Source: Pseudomonadota bacterium (GTDB lineage: Bacteria > Pseudomonadota > Alphaproteobacteria > Rhodobacterales > Rhodobacteraceae). Taken from it: a DNA stretch of 22,101 bases. Within the stretch, counting starts at the first letter, position 1. Each line of letters starts with the position of its first letter. Both the position numbers and the translations under genes were made by a program. Shown one piece after another: positions 7,532 to 16,861 of this stretch. The notes under the pieces were generated by a model. The model was not told where the DNA came from. It did no database searches and saw only the letters and a list, made by a program, of their open reading frames with translations. The stretch is taken from the NCBI GenBank assembly GCA_022573605.1, contig JACZTQ010000016.1:1-22101 (forward strand), given 5' to 3'.

Positions 7532-8422
7532 TCACGGCCACCTCACCACCGGCGGCAGGCTCATCAGCACCGCCTCGGGGTTATGCCCGGTCTCCAGCCC
7601 GAACCGCGTGCCCCGGTCGTAGACCAGGTTGAACTCGGCGTAGCGGCCCCGCCGGATCAACTGCCATTCGCGGTCGGCCTCGGTCCAGTCCTCGGCCATG
7701 TGCCGCCGGGTGAGCGGCAGGAAGGCGTCGAGGAAGGCCCGGCCGACGTCCCTCGTGAAGGCGAAATCGGCCTCCCAGTCGCCGGTGCAATGGTCGTCGT
7801 AGAAGATGCCGCCCACGCCGCGCGCCTCGCCCCAGTGGCGGATCATGAAATACTCGTCGGCCCATTGCTTGAAGCGGGGGTAATAGGCCGGGTCGTGGCG
7901 GTCGCAAGCGGTCTTCAGCACGTTGTGGAAGAACTCCGTGTCCTCGTCCACCGGCACCATCGGGGTTAGGTCGGCGCCGCCGCCGAACCACCAGGCGCCG
8001 GGGGTCCAGAACATCCGCGTGTTCATGTGCACGGCGGGGCATTTCGGCGAGCGCATATGGGCCACCAGCGAGATGCCCGAAGCCCAGAAGCGCGGATCCT
8101 CGGCCAGGCCGGGGATCTCGCGGCGCGCGCTCAGCGAGCGCCGCGCCCGCTCGCCGAGCGCGCCAAAGACGGTGGAGACGTTGACCCCGACCTTCTCGAA
8201 GCAGCGGCCCTCGCGCAGGACGGACATCACACCGCCACCCTGATCTCCCTCGCCCTCACCCGCGCGCCGGGTTTGCTTGCGCTGGAAGCGTCCAGCGGGC
8301 AGGTGGGCGTGGGGGCCGGTGGTCTGACCATCCTCCAACACCTCGAAGGCGGCACAGATACTGTCGCGCAACTCGGCGAACCAGGCGCTCGCCCGTGCTT
8401 TCTCGGTTTCCATCTCCTGCAT
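7532..8422 (-). CDS. hemF: Coproporphyrinogen III oxidase, oxygen-dependent
   Basis: About 296 residues, the usual HemF length. It converts coproporphyrinogen III to protoporphyrinogen IX using O2, in cytoplasmic heme synthesis. Diagnostic stretches are GGGVMSVLREGRCFEKVGVN, then CPAVHMNTRMF, WWFGGGADLTPM, then RGVGGIFYDDH and RRGRYAEFNLVYDRGTRFGL. The start at 8422 (MQEMETEKARASAWF) matches the family N-terminus; an ATG at 8413 is equally possible but its SD would be too close. The open frame continues upstream to 8533 through non-conserved residues, which I exclude. It is transcribed away from the ABC exporter, with which it shares a ~275-bp upstream space. A leader-like ORF in that space belongs to the opposite strand. 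Confidence 0.95.
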   Translation of the reverse strand: MQEMETEKARASAWFAELRDSICAAFEVLEDGQTTGPHAHLPAGRFQRKQTRRAGEGEGDQGGGVMSVLREGRCFEKVGVNVSTVFGALGERARRSLSARREIPGLAEDPRFWASGISLVAHMRSPKCPAVHMNTRMFWTPGAWWFGGGADLTPMVPVDEDTEFFHNVLKTACDRHDPAYYPRFKQWADEYFMIRHWGEARGVGGIFYDDHCTGDWEADFAFTRDVGRAFLDAFLPLTRRHMAEDWTEADREWQLIRRGRYAEFNLVYDRGTRFGLETGHNPEAVLMSLPPVVRWP

Positions 8423-8558
8423 CGCACCCGCCTTGCCTTGTGGCATTCCTGCATCGCGCCCTGACATACCGGCCTCGGCGGCCGCTGGGCAAGCGATGCT
8501 TGCTCGACCCGGCCCGCGTTTCGCGCTATGCACCGCCCCACGGAACCGGGAGATACCG

Positions 8559-8597
8559 ATGTTGAGGCTCAGTTACGCCTGCACCATACCTAGCTGA
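8559..8597 (+). CDS. Possible 12-residue leader peptide
   Basis: ATG 8559 to TGA 8595-8597 encodes MLRLSYACTIPS. A GGGAG sits about 7 bases before the ATG. The stop is followed at once by a stem-loop with a T-run (8600-8618), and the ABC exporter begins 100 bp further on. The order of short ORF, terminator and gene is that of a translation-controlled attenuator. There is no run of a single amino acid that would name the sensed signal. Very short ORFs with a plausible RBS arise by chance, so confidence is limited. Confidence 0.35.
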   Translation: MLRLSYACTIPS

Positions 8598-8599
8598 AT

Positions 8600-8618
8600 A
8601 GCGCCCCCCGGCGCTTTT
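8600..8618 (+). terminator. Terminator-like hairpin ahead of the ABC exporter
   Basis: AGCGCC (8600-8605), loop CCCC, GGCGCT (8610-8615), then T's to 8618. It begins 3 bases after the stop of the possible leader peptide and ~80 bp before the exporter start, where a terminator is unexpected unless it acts as an attenuator. A second perfect hairpin, CACGCC-ATGA-GGCGTG at 8627-8642, follows and could be part of an alternative fold. Confidence 0.5.
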
Positions 8619-8697
8619 CGCAGGCCCACGCCATGAGGCGTGCGCCGGTGCGGCTCGAGCCCTCCGTTATCTCCCCTTACGCTCCCAGGATGCCGTT

Positions 8698-10542
8698 ATG
8701 TTCCGCTTCTTCGAAAACCTGATCGATCCCTATCAGCCCTATGACGAGACTGCCGAGTTTCCCGACCGGCTGCTCGCGTTCTACCTGCGGTTCCTGTGGC
8801 CGGCGCGCCGGGTGCTTGCCGCATCGATGCTGTTCGCGCTGATTTTCGCGCTCGGCGAGGCGGCGCTGGCGCGCTTTGCCGGGCAGCTTGTCGACCTGCT
8901 GACGGTGGCCGATCCGGCGACCGTCTGGGCCGATCACTGGCCCACCTTTCTGGTCATGGCGGCGGTGGTTTTCGTGCTGCTGCCGGGGGTGCAGGTGTTC
9001 GAGGCCATCGTCTCGCACCAGGGTTTCTACGCCCAGATGGGCGCCCTGATCCGCTGGCGCACCCACCGCAAGATGCTGCGCCAGTCCCTGAGCTTCTTCA
9101 CCGACGATTTTGCCGGCCGGATCGCCAACAAGCAGATCCAGCTCGCCCCGGCGCTGAACGATTCGGTGTATCAGATGATCTCGGAGATCTGGTACGCCCT
9201 GATCTTCCTGATCGGGGCCGCGGCGATCCTGGCCGAGACCGATCCGCGCCTGCTGATCCCGCTCGGGCTGTGGTTCGCCGGCTACCTCGCCATCGCCCGC
9301 GGGTTCATCCCCGGGATCACCCGGCTCGGCCGGGACGTGGCCGCGGCGCGCTCCACCCTGGCCGGGCGCATCGTCGACAGCTATGCCAACATCCAGACCG
9401 TGAAACTGTTCGCCCATGCCGAAGGCGAGGAGGACTATGCCCGCCAGGCCATGGAGGATTTCCGCTGGACCTTCGCCCGCCAGCTCCGGCTGTTCACCTG
9501 GCTCACGATGGCGATGGCGGCGCTCTCGACCCTGCTGATCGGCGGCGTCATGGGGTACGCCATCTGGCTCTGGTCGCTGGGCGCGATCAGTGTCGGCGCG
9601 ATCGCCGCGGCGGCGGCGCTGGTGCTGCGGCTCAACGGCATGGTCGACTGGATCATGTGGACCCTGACGACGCTGTTCCAGAACATCGGCACGGTGCAGG
9701 AGGGCATGGAGACGGTCTCCCAGCCGCTGCGCCTCAAGGACCGGCCCGGCGCCGCGGCGCTGGAGCTGACCACCGGCGAGGTGCGCTTCGAGCGCGTCAC
9801 CCATCTTTACGGGCGGGGCGCCGGCGGCGGGGTCTGCGACATCGACCTGACGGTCGCCGGCGGCGAGCGGGTCGGGCTGGTCGGGCGCTCGGGGGCGGGC
9901 AAGTCGACCCTGGTCAACCTGGTGCTGCGCTTCTTCGACCCCGACGACGGCCGGGTGCTGATCGACGGCCAGGACCTGGCCGCGTGCCGCCAGGAGAGCG
10001 TGCGGGCGCGGATTGCCATGGTCACCCAGGATACCGCCCTGCTGCACCGCTCGATCCGCGACAACATCCGCTACGGCCGGCCCGAGGCCAGCGAGGAGGA
10101 AATCTGGGACGCGGCGCGCCGGGTGCGGGCCGACGAATTCATCCCCGCGCTTGTCGACCAGCTCGGCCGCACCGGCCTGGACGCCCATGTGGGCGAGCGC
10201 GGGGTGCGGCTCTCGGGCGGCCAGCGCCAGCGGGTGGCGCTGGCCCGCGCGGTCTTGAAGGACGCGCCGATCCTGATCCTCGACGAGGCCACCTCGGCGC
10301 TGGATTCGGAGGTCGAGGCGGCGATCCAGGACTCGCTCGAGGAGCTGATGGCGGGCAAGACGGTGATCGCCATCGCCCATCGCCTGAGCACCATCCAGCG
10401 CCTGGACCGGATCGTGGTGCTCGACGACGGGCGCATCGTCGAGGAAGGCAGCCATATGGAGCTGCTGGCCGCCGAGGGCCTCTACGCGCGGCTCTGGGCG
10501 CGCCAGTCGGGCGGGTTCATCGACCGGGAGGCGGCGGAGTGA
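8698..10542 (+). CDS. ABC exporter, fused permease and ATPase
   Basis: 614 residues with a membrane domain (about residues 1-330, hydrophobic segments such as VLAASMLFALIFALG, FLVMAAVVFVLLPGV, ALIFLIGAAAIL and ALSTLLIGGVMGYAIWLW) and a C-terminal nucleotide-binding domain. The latter has Walker A GRSGAGKST near 396-404, signature LSGGQRQR near 505, Walker B ILILDEATSALD near 525, and switch histidine in AHRLST at ~561. It is a half-transporter that should dimerise in the inner membrane and export a lipid, peptide or drug; the substrate cannot be told from sequence. The start ATG 8698 gives MFRFFENLIDPYQPYDE, an N-terminus I associate with a conserved proteobacterial subgroup. It is preceded by a possible leader-peptide/attenuator and followed by an IS481 remnant. 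Confidence 0.93.
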   Translation: MFRFFENLIDPYQPYDETAEFPDRLLAFYLRFLWPARRVLAASMLFALIFALGEAALARFAGQLVDLLTVADPATVWADHWPTFLVMAAVVFVLLPGVQVFEAIVSHQGFYAQMGALIRWRTHRKMLRQSLSFFTDDFAGRIANKQIQLAPALNDSVYQMISEIWYALIFLIGAAAILAETDPRLLIPLGLWFAGYLAIARGFIPGITRLGRDVAAARSTLAGRIVDSYANIQTVKLFAHAEGEEDYARQAMEDFRWTFARQLRLFTWLTMAMAALSTLLIGGVMGYAIWLWSLGAISVGAIAAAAALVLRLNGMVDWIMWTLTTLFQNIGTVQEGMETVSQPLRLKDRPGAAALELTTGEVRFERVTHLYGRGAGGGVCDIDLTVAGGERVGLVGRSGAGKSTLVNLVLRFFDPDDGRVLIDGQDLAACRQESVRARIAMVTQDTALLHRSIRDNIRYGRPEASEEEIWDAARRVRADEFIPALVDQLGRTGLDAHVGERGVRLSGGQRQRVALARAVLKDAPILILDEATSALDSEVEAAIQDSLEELMAGKTVIAIAHRLSTIQRLDRIVVLDDGRIVEEGSHMELLAAEGLYARLWARQSGGFIDREAAE

Positions 10543-10672
10543 AGCGGTTGCCTCCCCTCGAAGCGACCGGAACCCGCCCGCCGCCATCGCCCCCCGGCTC
10601 TCGGCCATCCGGCGCATGGACCGGATCGAGGGCGCTGGCGTTGCGATCCTTCAGGGTTCCGGGGAGAACCGG

Positions 10673-10873
10673 ATGAACAGTCACAAGAATGCCCGTCGCA
10701 GGCATCATGGCCGGGCGGAACTTGTGCGCCGCCTGCTTGTCGAAGGCCGGACGGCCAGCCGGATCGCCGCGGCGCCCGGTCTCTATCGTGCCCGCGGCGG
10801 CCCGGAACGCGCCGGTTTGCGCGGCGCCGTCAGGGGCCGCCCTGGTTCTCCAGCTTCGCGCTGGCCCGCTTGA
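10673..10873 (+). pseudogene. IS481-type transposase, N-terminal remnant
   Basis: ATG 10673, preceded by GGGGAG, encodes MNSHKNARRRHHGRAELVRR, then LLVEGRTASRIAAA. This matches the opening of IS481-family transposases (MNSHKNARxxxxGRxxLVxRxxxEGxxxxxxAxAxGVSxRTVxKW). After ~35 residues the HTH continuation (GVSxRTVRKW) is lost, giving PGLYRARGGPERAGL and then unrelated residues. The catalytic DDE core is absent. The open frame runs into the 3' end of the minus-strand dioxygenase gene, so only about 10673-10790 is likely true remnant. No terminal inverted repeat or target duplication was recognised. Confidence 0.65.
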
Positions 10874-11669
10874 CCGCGGCCTCGAGCCTGGCCTCGAAGC
10901 CCCGAAGGTTGTTCTTCGGCTCCTGGTAGAAGGCGCTCAGCTTGATCGCATTGAGCAGCAGCCAGGTCACCAGGCGCCCGCCGGGGCGCATCGGCCGGTT
11001 GAAGTCGAGCAGCAGGACCACCCGCTCCTCGTCGGAATCGTTCCAGACCTCGTGATCGTAGAAATCGTCGATCACGAACACCTTGCCGTTCTCCCAGTTC
11101 ATGAACTGGTCGCCGACCCGGATGCGGCACTTTTCGTGCTCCTCGGGGATGATCAGGCCCAGATGGGTGCGCAGGATGCCCTTGGTCACGCCGGTATGGG
11201 CCGGGATGTGATAGCCCGGCGCCAGGATCGAGAAAAACGCCGTGTGGATCTTCCCGGCGCGCTCGATGATATCGGCGGTGACCGGCGCCAGCTTGCAGTT
11301 GGTCTCGAGCTTCTTGCCGAAGCCGTAAAGGAAATGGGTCTTCCAGTTATCCGCCGTGGAGATGCGGTACTGGTCGGGCGATACGTCATGGAAACCCGGT
11401 AGAATGTCGCGGAACTTCAACACCTCGCGGACCTCGGCCTGGATCTCCTCCCAGCGGTCCTCGAATTCCTTCAGGAAGGGAAAGTGCTCGTTGCCGACAA
11501 ACGGGGTGTCGGGCACCAGGCCCTGGCGCGCCTGATAGGCCGCGACCCAGCGCGTCAGCCGCTTGCCGTACCGCTTCACCCGGCGCCGGAGCGGGCGGTT
11601 CAGGGTCGCCGGTTTCGGGGGCTTGTTCGGTTTGGAGACTTGAGCCAATGCGTCTGTCATGACAGTCAT
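10830..11669 (-). CDS. Aspartyl/asparaginyl beta-hydroxylase-domain dioxygenase
   Basis: 279 residues with the AspH-type Fe(II)/2-oxoglutarate fold. The two iron-binding histidines are H158 in PAHTG and H206 in DDFYDHEVWN. The intervening RTHLGLIIPEE and RVGDQFMNWENGK, and the following RVVLLLDFNRPM, are all characteristic. The family hydroxylates Asp/Asn residues or, in LpxO, the acyl chain of lipid A. The very basic N-terminus (KPNKPPKP...RRRVKRYGKRL) and NGK/DDFYDHEVWN motif fit either membrane-associated LpxO-like or small-molecule hydroxylases, and no clear N-terminal membrane helix is seen. The start at 11669 has AGGA 5 bases upstream; ATG 11660 is an alternative. Both starts lie in a 13-base palindrome CATGACAGTCATG (11658-11670). 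Confidence 0.88.
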   Translation of the reverse strand: MTVMTDALAQVSKPNKPPKPATLNRPLRRRVKRYGKRLTRWVAAYQARQGLVPDTPFVGNEHFPFLKEFEDRWEEIQAEVREVLKFRDILPGFHDVSPDQYRISTADNWKTHFLYGFGKKLETNCKLAPVTADIIERAGKIHTAFFSILAPGYHIPAHTGVTKGILRTHLGLIIPEEHEKCRIRVGDQFMNWENGKVFVIDDFYDHEVWNDSDEERVVLLLDFNRPMRPGGRLVTWLLLNAIKLSAFYQEPKNNLRGFEARLEAAVKRASAKLENQGGP

Positions 11670-11675
11670 GTCCTT

Positions 11676-11699
11676 CCTGTTGCCTGGCCTGTTGCCTGG
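11676..11699. repeat. 12-bp tandem duplication at the dioxygenase leader
   Basis: CCTGTTGCCTGG occurs twice head-to-tail (11676-11687 and 11688-11699). On the minus strand it is two CCAGGCAACAGG units, and the second supplies the AGG of the dioxygenase SD 6-10 bases before its ATG. Copy number could vary by slippage. Confidence 0.8.
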
Positions 11700-11932
11700 T
11701 TGATCGCGCCGCGCCCGCCGGCGCCGGTCCCGCGAGAGCGGCCGGCTCCACGACCGTATGCCGGGGATGTTCCATCGTGCCCGGTGGCTCGTCCGGCGCC
11801 GTGGATGTCACCGGCCACCGATGCCATGGTGATTTCCATCTCTCCACCGTATTCGCCCGAGTCGATGGGGCCGATGCCCGGCCCCGCCGGTCACGGCTGG
11901 CCGCGCGGTATCACGAAGCGGCACACCCTTCG

Positions 11933-11946
11933 TTGATCCAGATCAA
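11933..11946. promoter_or_regulatory. FNR/FnrL-type binding site
   Basis: TTGAT-CCAG-ATCAA is an exact match to the TTGATnnnnATCAA consensus of FNR-family regulators, and the inner bases give the extended TTGATC..GATCAA dyad typical of alphaproteobacterial FnrL sites. The centre lies ~184 bp before the SDR start (12124) and ~270 bp before the dioxygenase start (11669). Which promoter it serves is not clear. Confidence 0.6.
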
Positions 11947-12123
11947 CCGCGGCTCGCTCTCCCCGCCCCGTCGAGGGGCTGGCGGCCGGGAGCGGGCTTG
12001 CGCCCCGAATCTCCGCCAGGCGCGCGGGCGCCGGCGGGCAGCCGGAAAATTTCGGTTTGACTCAGGCCAATGATCTCCCTTCAGATGGCGTCCCTGAATC
12101 GGTGGTATCGAGGGGGGTTTCGG

Positions 12124-12975
12124 GTGAAGGCGAAAAACAGCACAGCGTCGCGTCCGGTGTTCGTCACCGGCGCCACCTCGGGTATCGGACTGGCAACGGC
12201 GCGGCTGCTGGCCGGCGAGGGCTACCGGGTGTTCGCCGGCGCCGAGCCGGGAGCGGACTCCGCCGGTCTCGAAGGGAGCGGGGCGGAGCTTGTCGAGATC
12301 GACGTGACCGATGCCGCCAGCCTTGCCGCCGCCCGCGACAGCGTCCGGGCGCGGTTGGGCGAGACACCGCTGTGGGGGCTGGTCAATTGCGCCGGCGTGA
12401 TGGCCGCGGGCGCGGTCGAAATGGTCGATATCGACGAGGTGCGCCACCTCTTCGAGGTCAACGTGATCGGCGTTTTCGCTTCCTGCCAGACCTTCCTGCC
12501 GCAGATTCGCGCGGCAAGGGGCAGGATCGTCAATATCAGTTCGTTGTCCGGGCTTCTCGCGGTTCCCTTCCTCGGCCCCTACTGCGCCTCGAAGGCCGCG
12601 ATCGAGTCCCTGTGCGACACCATGCGCCGCGAGCTTCAGCCCCTCGGCGTCGACGTGATCGCCATCCAACCCGGCGCCACGCGCACCGCCATGTGGGGCA
12701 AGGCGGAAGATATCGACCTCGCTCCCTACCAGGGCAGCGGCTATGAAGCCGCCGTCGCCAGGGTCCAGCGCAAGGCGGTAAAAAAGGCTCGCAAGAAGGG
12801 CCAGCCGCCGCTGCACGTCGCCCAGGCGGTTCTGCGCGCTCTCACCGCCGAGCCCGCGCCGTCGCGGATTCGGGTGCAGCGCAAGCTTTCCTCGCGCCTG
12901 ATGTATTCGCTGCTGCCGCTGCTGCCGGACCGCTTCGTCGATCGCAAGGTGGCGCAAAAAGTCTGGCGCAAGTGA
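12124..12975 (+). CDS. SDR oxidoreductase (11beta/17beta-HSD-like)
   Basis: 283 residues from GTG 12124. Cofactor motif TGATSGIG is at 15-22 and NCAG at 88-91. The catalytic residues are N113, S140, Y153 and K157 (YCASK). The C-terminal extension after ~residue 215 (VARVQRKAVKKARKKGQPPL...LSSRLMYSLLPLLPDRFVDR) resembles the hydroxysteroid/retinol-dehydrogenase-like SDR branch. There is a basic, possibly membrane-facing tail. GTG 12124 is preceded by AGGGGGG with 7-base spacing. The longer ATG at 12070 has no SD and adds non-conserved residues, so I chose the GTG. The substrate is unknown. It lies upstream of truB but is separated from it by a palindromic repeat pair, so it is probably not in the same operon. 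Confidence 0.85.
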   Translation: MKAKNSTASRPVFVTGATSGIGLATARLLAGEGYRVFAGAEPGADSAGLEGSGAELVEIDVTDAASLAAARDSVRARLGETPLWGLVNCAGVMAAGAVEMVDIDEVRHLFEVNVIGVFASCQTFLPQIRAARGRIVNISSLSGLLAVPFLGPYCASKAAIESLCDTMRRELQPLGVDVIAIQPGATRTAMWGKAEDIDLAPYQGSGYEAAVARVQRKAVKKARKKGQPPLHVAQAVLRALTAEPAPSRIRVQRKLSSRLMYSLLPLLPDRFVDRKVAQKVWRK

Positions 12976-13008
12976 GCCATGGCCTGTCCCGCGGGCCAGG
13001 GGTACGCG

Positions 13009-13076
13009 TAGGGTGCGCATTCTGCGCACCATCGCTGCGCCCAACCCGGTCGAACGGTGCGCAAAATGCGCACCCT
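13009..13076. repeat. Paired TAGGGTGCG palindromes in inverted orientation
   Basis: Unit one is GGTGCGCA-TTC-TGCGCACC at 13012-13030, and unit two GGTGCGCA-AAA-TGCGCACC at 13056-13074. Each is a perfect 8-bp stem with a 3-base loop. The 21-base arms 13010-13030 and 13056-13076 are inverted copies of each other (20 of 21), so two nested levels of palindrome exist, as in REP doublets. A single related unit ends the CCA gene at 5480. Confidence 0.75.
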
Positions 13077-13147
13077 GCGCGCCGCCCCTTCCCTCATCCG
13101 TCCCGCCCCGCTACATATCGCGCCCGACCCAATTCCGCAGGACCAAC

Positions 13148-14056
13148 ATGGCGCGCAGACACAAAGGCAACCCGATCAACGGCTGGGTCGTCATCGACAA
13201 GCCCGCCGGCGTGACCTCGATCCAGGCCCTGGCCAAGGCCCGCTGGGCCTTCCGCGCCGGCAAGGCGGGACACGCCGGCACCCTCGATCCGCTCGCCACC
13301 GGGGTGCTGGCGATCGCCTTCGGCGAGGCCACCAAGACCGTGGCGCTGGCCCAGGAGGGGCTGAAAACCTACCGCTTCACCATCCGCCTCGGCCAGGCCA
13401 CCGACACCGACGACGCCGAGGGCGAGGTCATCTCCACTTGCCGCCACCGCCCGACCGACGCCGAAATCGAGGCCGCCCTGCCCGCCTATACCGGCGACAT
13501 CGAGCAGGTGCCGCCGCAGTTCTCGGCCGTCAAGGTGGCCGGCGAGCGGGCCTACGATCTGGCCCGCGACGGCGTCGCCCTCGACCTCGCCGCCCGGCCG
13601 CTCCATGTCGCCAGCCTCCGCCTGACCGCCCGGCCCGACCCCGACCATGCCGAGCTCGAGATGGTCTGCGGCAAGGGCGGCTACGTGCGCGCGATCGCCC
13701 GCGACCTGGGCCGCGATCTGGGCTGTCACGCCCATGTGACCATGTTGCGCCGGCTGGCCAGCGGCGGATTTACCATTCACCATGCGATTTCCTTTGAAAT
13801 GCTCGACGAAATCCGCCATAGGGGCGGCTCCGAGCATCTGCTGCCGATCTCGACCGGGCTGGACGACATCCCGGCTCTGGCCGTTTCGGCGGCGGCGGCG
13901 GCCAGACTCCGTCAGGGGCAGGCCGTTCCGGTGCCGGCAATCGACCTGGAATACGGCGACATCGCCTGGGCGAGCCTCGAGGGCCAGCCCGTCGCGATCG
14001 GCGCCGTAAAAGCAGGCCGGTTGCATCCGGACCGGGTGTTCAATCCGGAGATTTGA
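13148..14056 (+). CDS. truB: tRNA pseudouridine(55) synthase
   Basis: 302 residues. It makes the universal pseudouridine 55 in the T-loop of tRNA. The catalytic aspartate is D47 within HAGTLDPLATGVL, preceded by the family opening INGWVVIDKPAGVTS (10-24). QVPPQFSAVKVAGERAYDLAR and GGYVRAIARDLG are also standard. The C-terminal PUA-like extension ends VKAGRLHPDRVFNP. The start ATG 13148 gives MARRHKGNPING; the frame open further upstream crosses the palindromic repeats and is excluded. rpsO begins 14 bp after the stop, so the two are co-transcribed. rbfA, often upstream in alphaproteobacteria, is replaced here by an SDR and repeats. Confidence 0.96.
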   Translation: MARRHKGNPINGWVVIDKPAGVTSIQALAKARWAFRAGKAGHAGTLDPLATGVLAIAFGEATKTVALAQEGLKTYRFTIRLGQATDTDDAEGEVISTCRHRPTDAEIEAALPAYTGDIEQVPPQFSAVKVAGERAYDLARDGVALDLAARPLHVASLRLTARPDPDHAELEMVCGKGGYVRAIARDLGRDLGCHAHVTMLRRLASGGFTIHHAISFEMLDEIRHRGGSEHLLPISTGLDDIPALAVSAAAAARLRQGQAVPVPAIDLEYGDIAWASLEGQPVAIGAVKAGRLHPDRVFNPEI

Positions 14057-14070
14057 GAGAGGAGACCCCG

Positions 14071-14340
14071 ATGTCGGTAACGCCCGAACGCAAGCAGGAA
14101 CTGATCAAGGAATTCGCCACCAAGGACGGCGACACCGGCTCGCCCGAAGTCCAGGTTGCGATCCTCACCGAACGGATCGTCAACCTGACCGAGCACTTCA
14201 AGACCAACAAGAAAGACAACCACTCCAGGCGCGGCCTGCTCAAGATGGTGGCCCTGCGGCGCAAGCTGCTGGACTACACCAAGAGCAAGGACGAGGAGCG
14301 TTACAAGACGCTGATCGGCCGCCTCGGCATCCGCCGCTGA
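14071..14340 (+). CDS. rpsO: 30S ribosomal protein S15
   Basis: 89 residues, the standard S15 length, starting MSVTPERKQELIKEFA. GDTGSPEVQVAILTERIVNL, then HFKTNKKDNHSRRGLL and YKTLIGRLGIRR are all conserved. S15 binds 16S rRNA early in 30S assembly and in many bacteria represses its own mRNA. ATG 14071 has GAGAGGAG at good spacing; the upstream in-frame ATG at 14053 overlaps the truB stop and adds MREETP, which is not part of the family. A hairpin with TTTT follows the stop, before pnp. Confidence 0.98.
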   Translation: MSVTPERKQELIKEFATKDGDTGSPEVQVAILTERIVNLTEHFKTNKKDNHSRRGLLKMVALRRKLLDYTKSKDEERYKTLIGRLGIRR

Positions 14341-14358
14341 GGCCGCGGCGACAACGGC

Positions 14359-14382
14359 GCGCGCCACCTGGTGCGCGCTTTT
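14359..14382 (+). terminator. Hairpin between rpsO and pnp
   Basis: GCGCGC (14359-14364) pairs with GCGCGC (14373-14378) around CACCTGGT, and TTTT follows. It lies 19 nt after the rpsO stop. It may be a partial terminator, or the RNase III-processed leader hairpin through which pnp mRNAs are commonly autoregulated. Confidence 0.55.
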
Positions 14383-14588
14383 CCGCATCCAGATCACCAG
14401 GGGCTGGCCTGCGGGCCCCGCGTCACGCCAACAGGGTGGACGCCAAACGCGGGCATCACGTCCGTTCGCCTCCTCCCCCGACCCCGGGTCGATGCGTTGG
14501 GATCATTGAAATCGGGGTCCATCCCGGATGATGGGATGTTGCACGGCCGCCGCCATCCGGGCGGGCGCCCGTTGGAGAGGAAAACGGA

Positions 14589-16712
<2,124 letters not shown>

Positions 16713-16742
16713 GGGCGGGCTTCGCCATCCGATGGATTGATG

Positions 16743-16771
16743 ATGGCGCCCGGGCTGCCCGGGCGCCATTT
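16743..16771 (+). terminator. Terminator of the truB-rpsO-pnp run
   Basis: ATGGCGCCCGGG (16743-16754) and CCCGGGCGCCAT (16758-16769) form a perfect 12-bp stem with a 3-base loop 30 nt after the pnp stop, followed by TT. The stem is very stable, though the U-tract is short. Confidence 0.75.
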
Positions 16772-16861
16772 CCTTGTCCGATCCCGATCGTTCCGCGGTT
16801 TTGCCGATTCGGGGAATTTGCGCTATCATGACGCATCCGTTTTCAACCAGGAGTTATTGAG

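Larger units (their letters stand above)
11670..12123. other. Intergenic region between dioxygenase and SDR
   Basis: A 454-bp gap between divergent genes. It holds a 12-bp tandem duplication near the dioxygenase start and an FNR-type box at 11933-11946. The remaining sequence is GC-rich with no convincing gene; the open frames in it lack family features and ribosome-binding sites. Confidence 0.6.

Noticed and set aside
8423..8533. Longer HemF N-terminus
   Set aside because: The added residues (MHSAKRGPGRASIACPAA...) are not conserved and overlap the upstream regulatory space; the normal N-terminus starts at 8422 or 8413.
8677..10617. Long open frames on both strands over the ABC exporter
   Set aside because: Codon-position GC bias creates stop-free shadow frames; only the frame 8698-10542 has ABC motifs.
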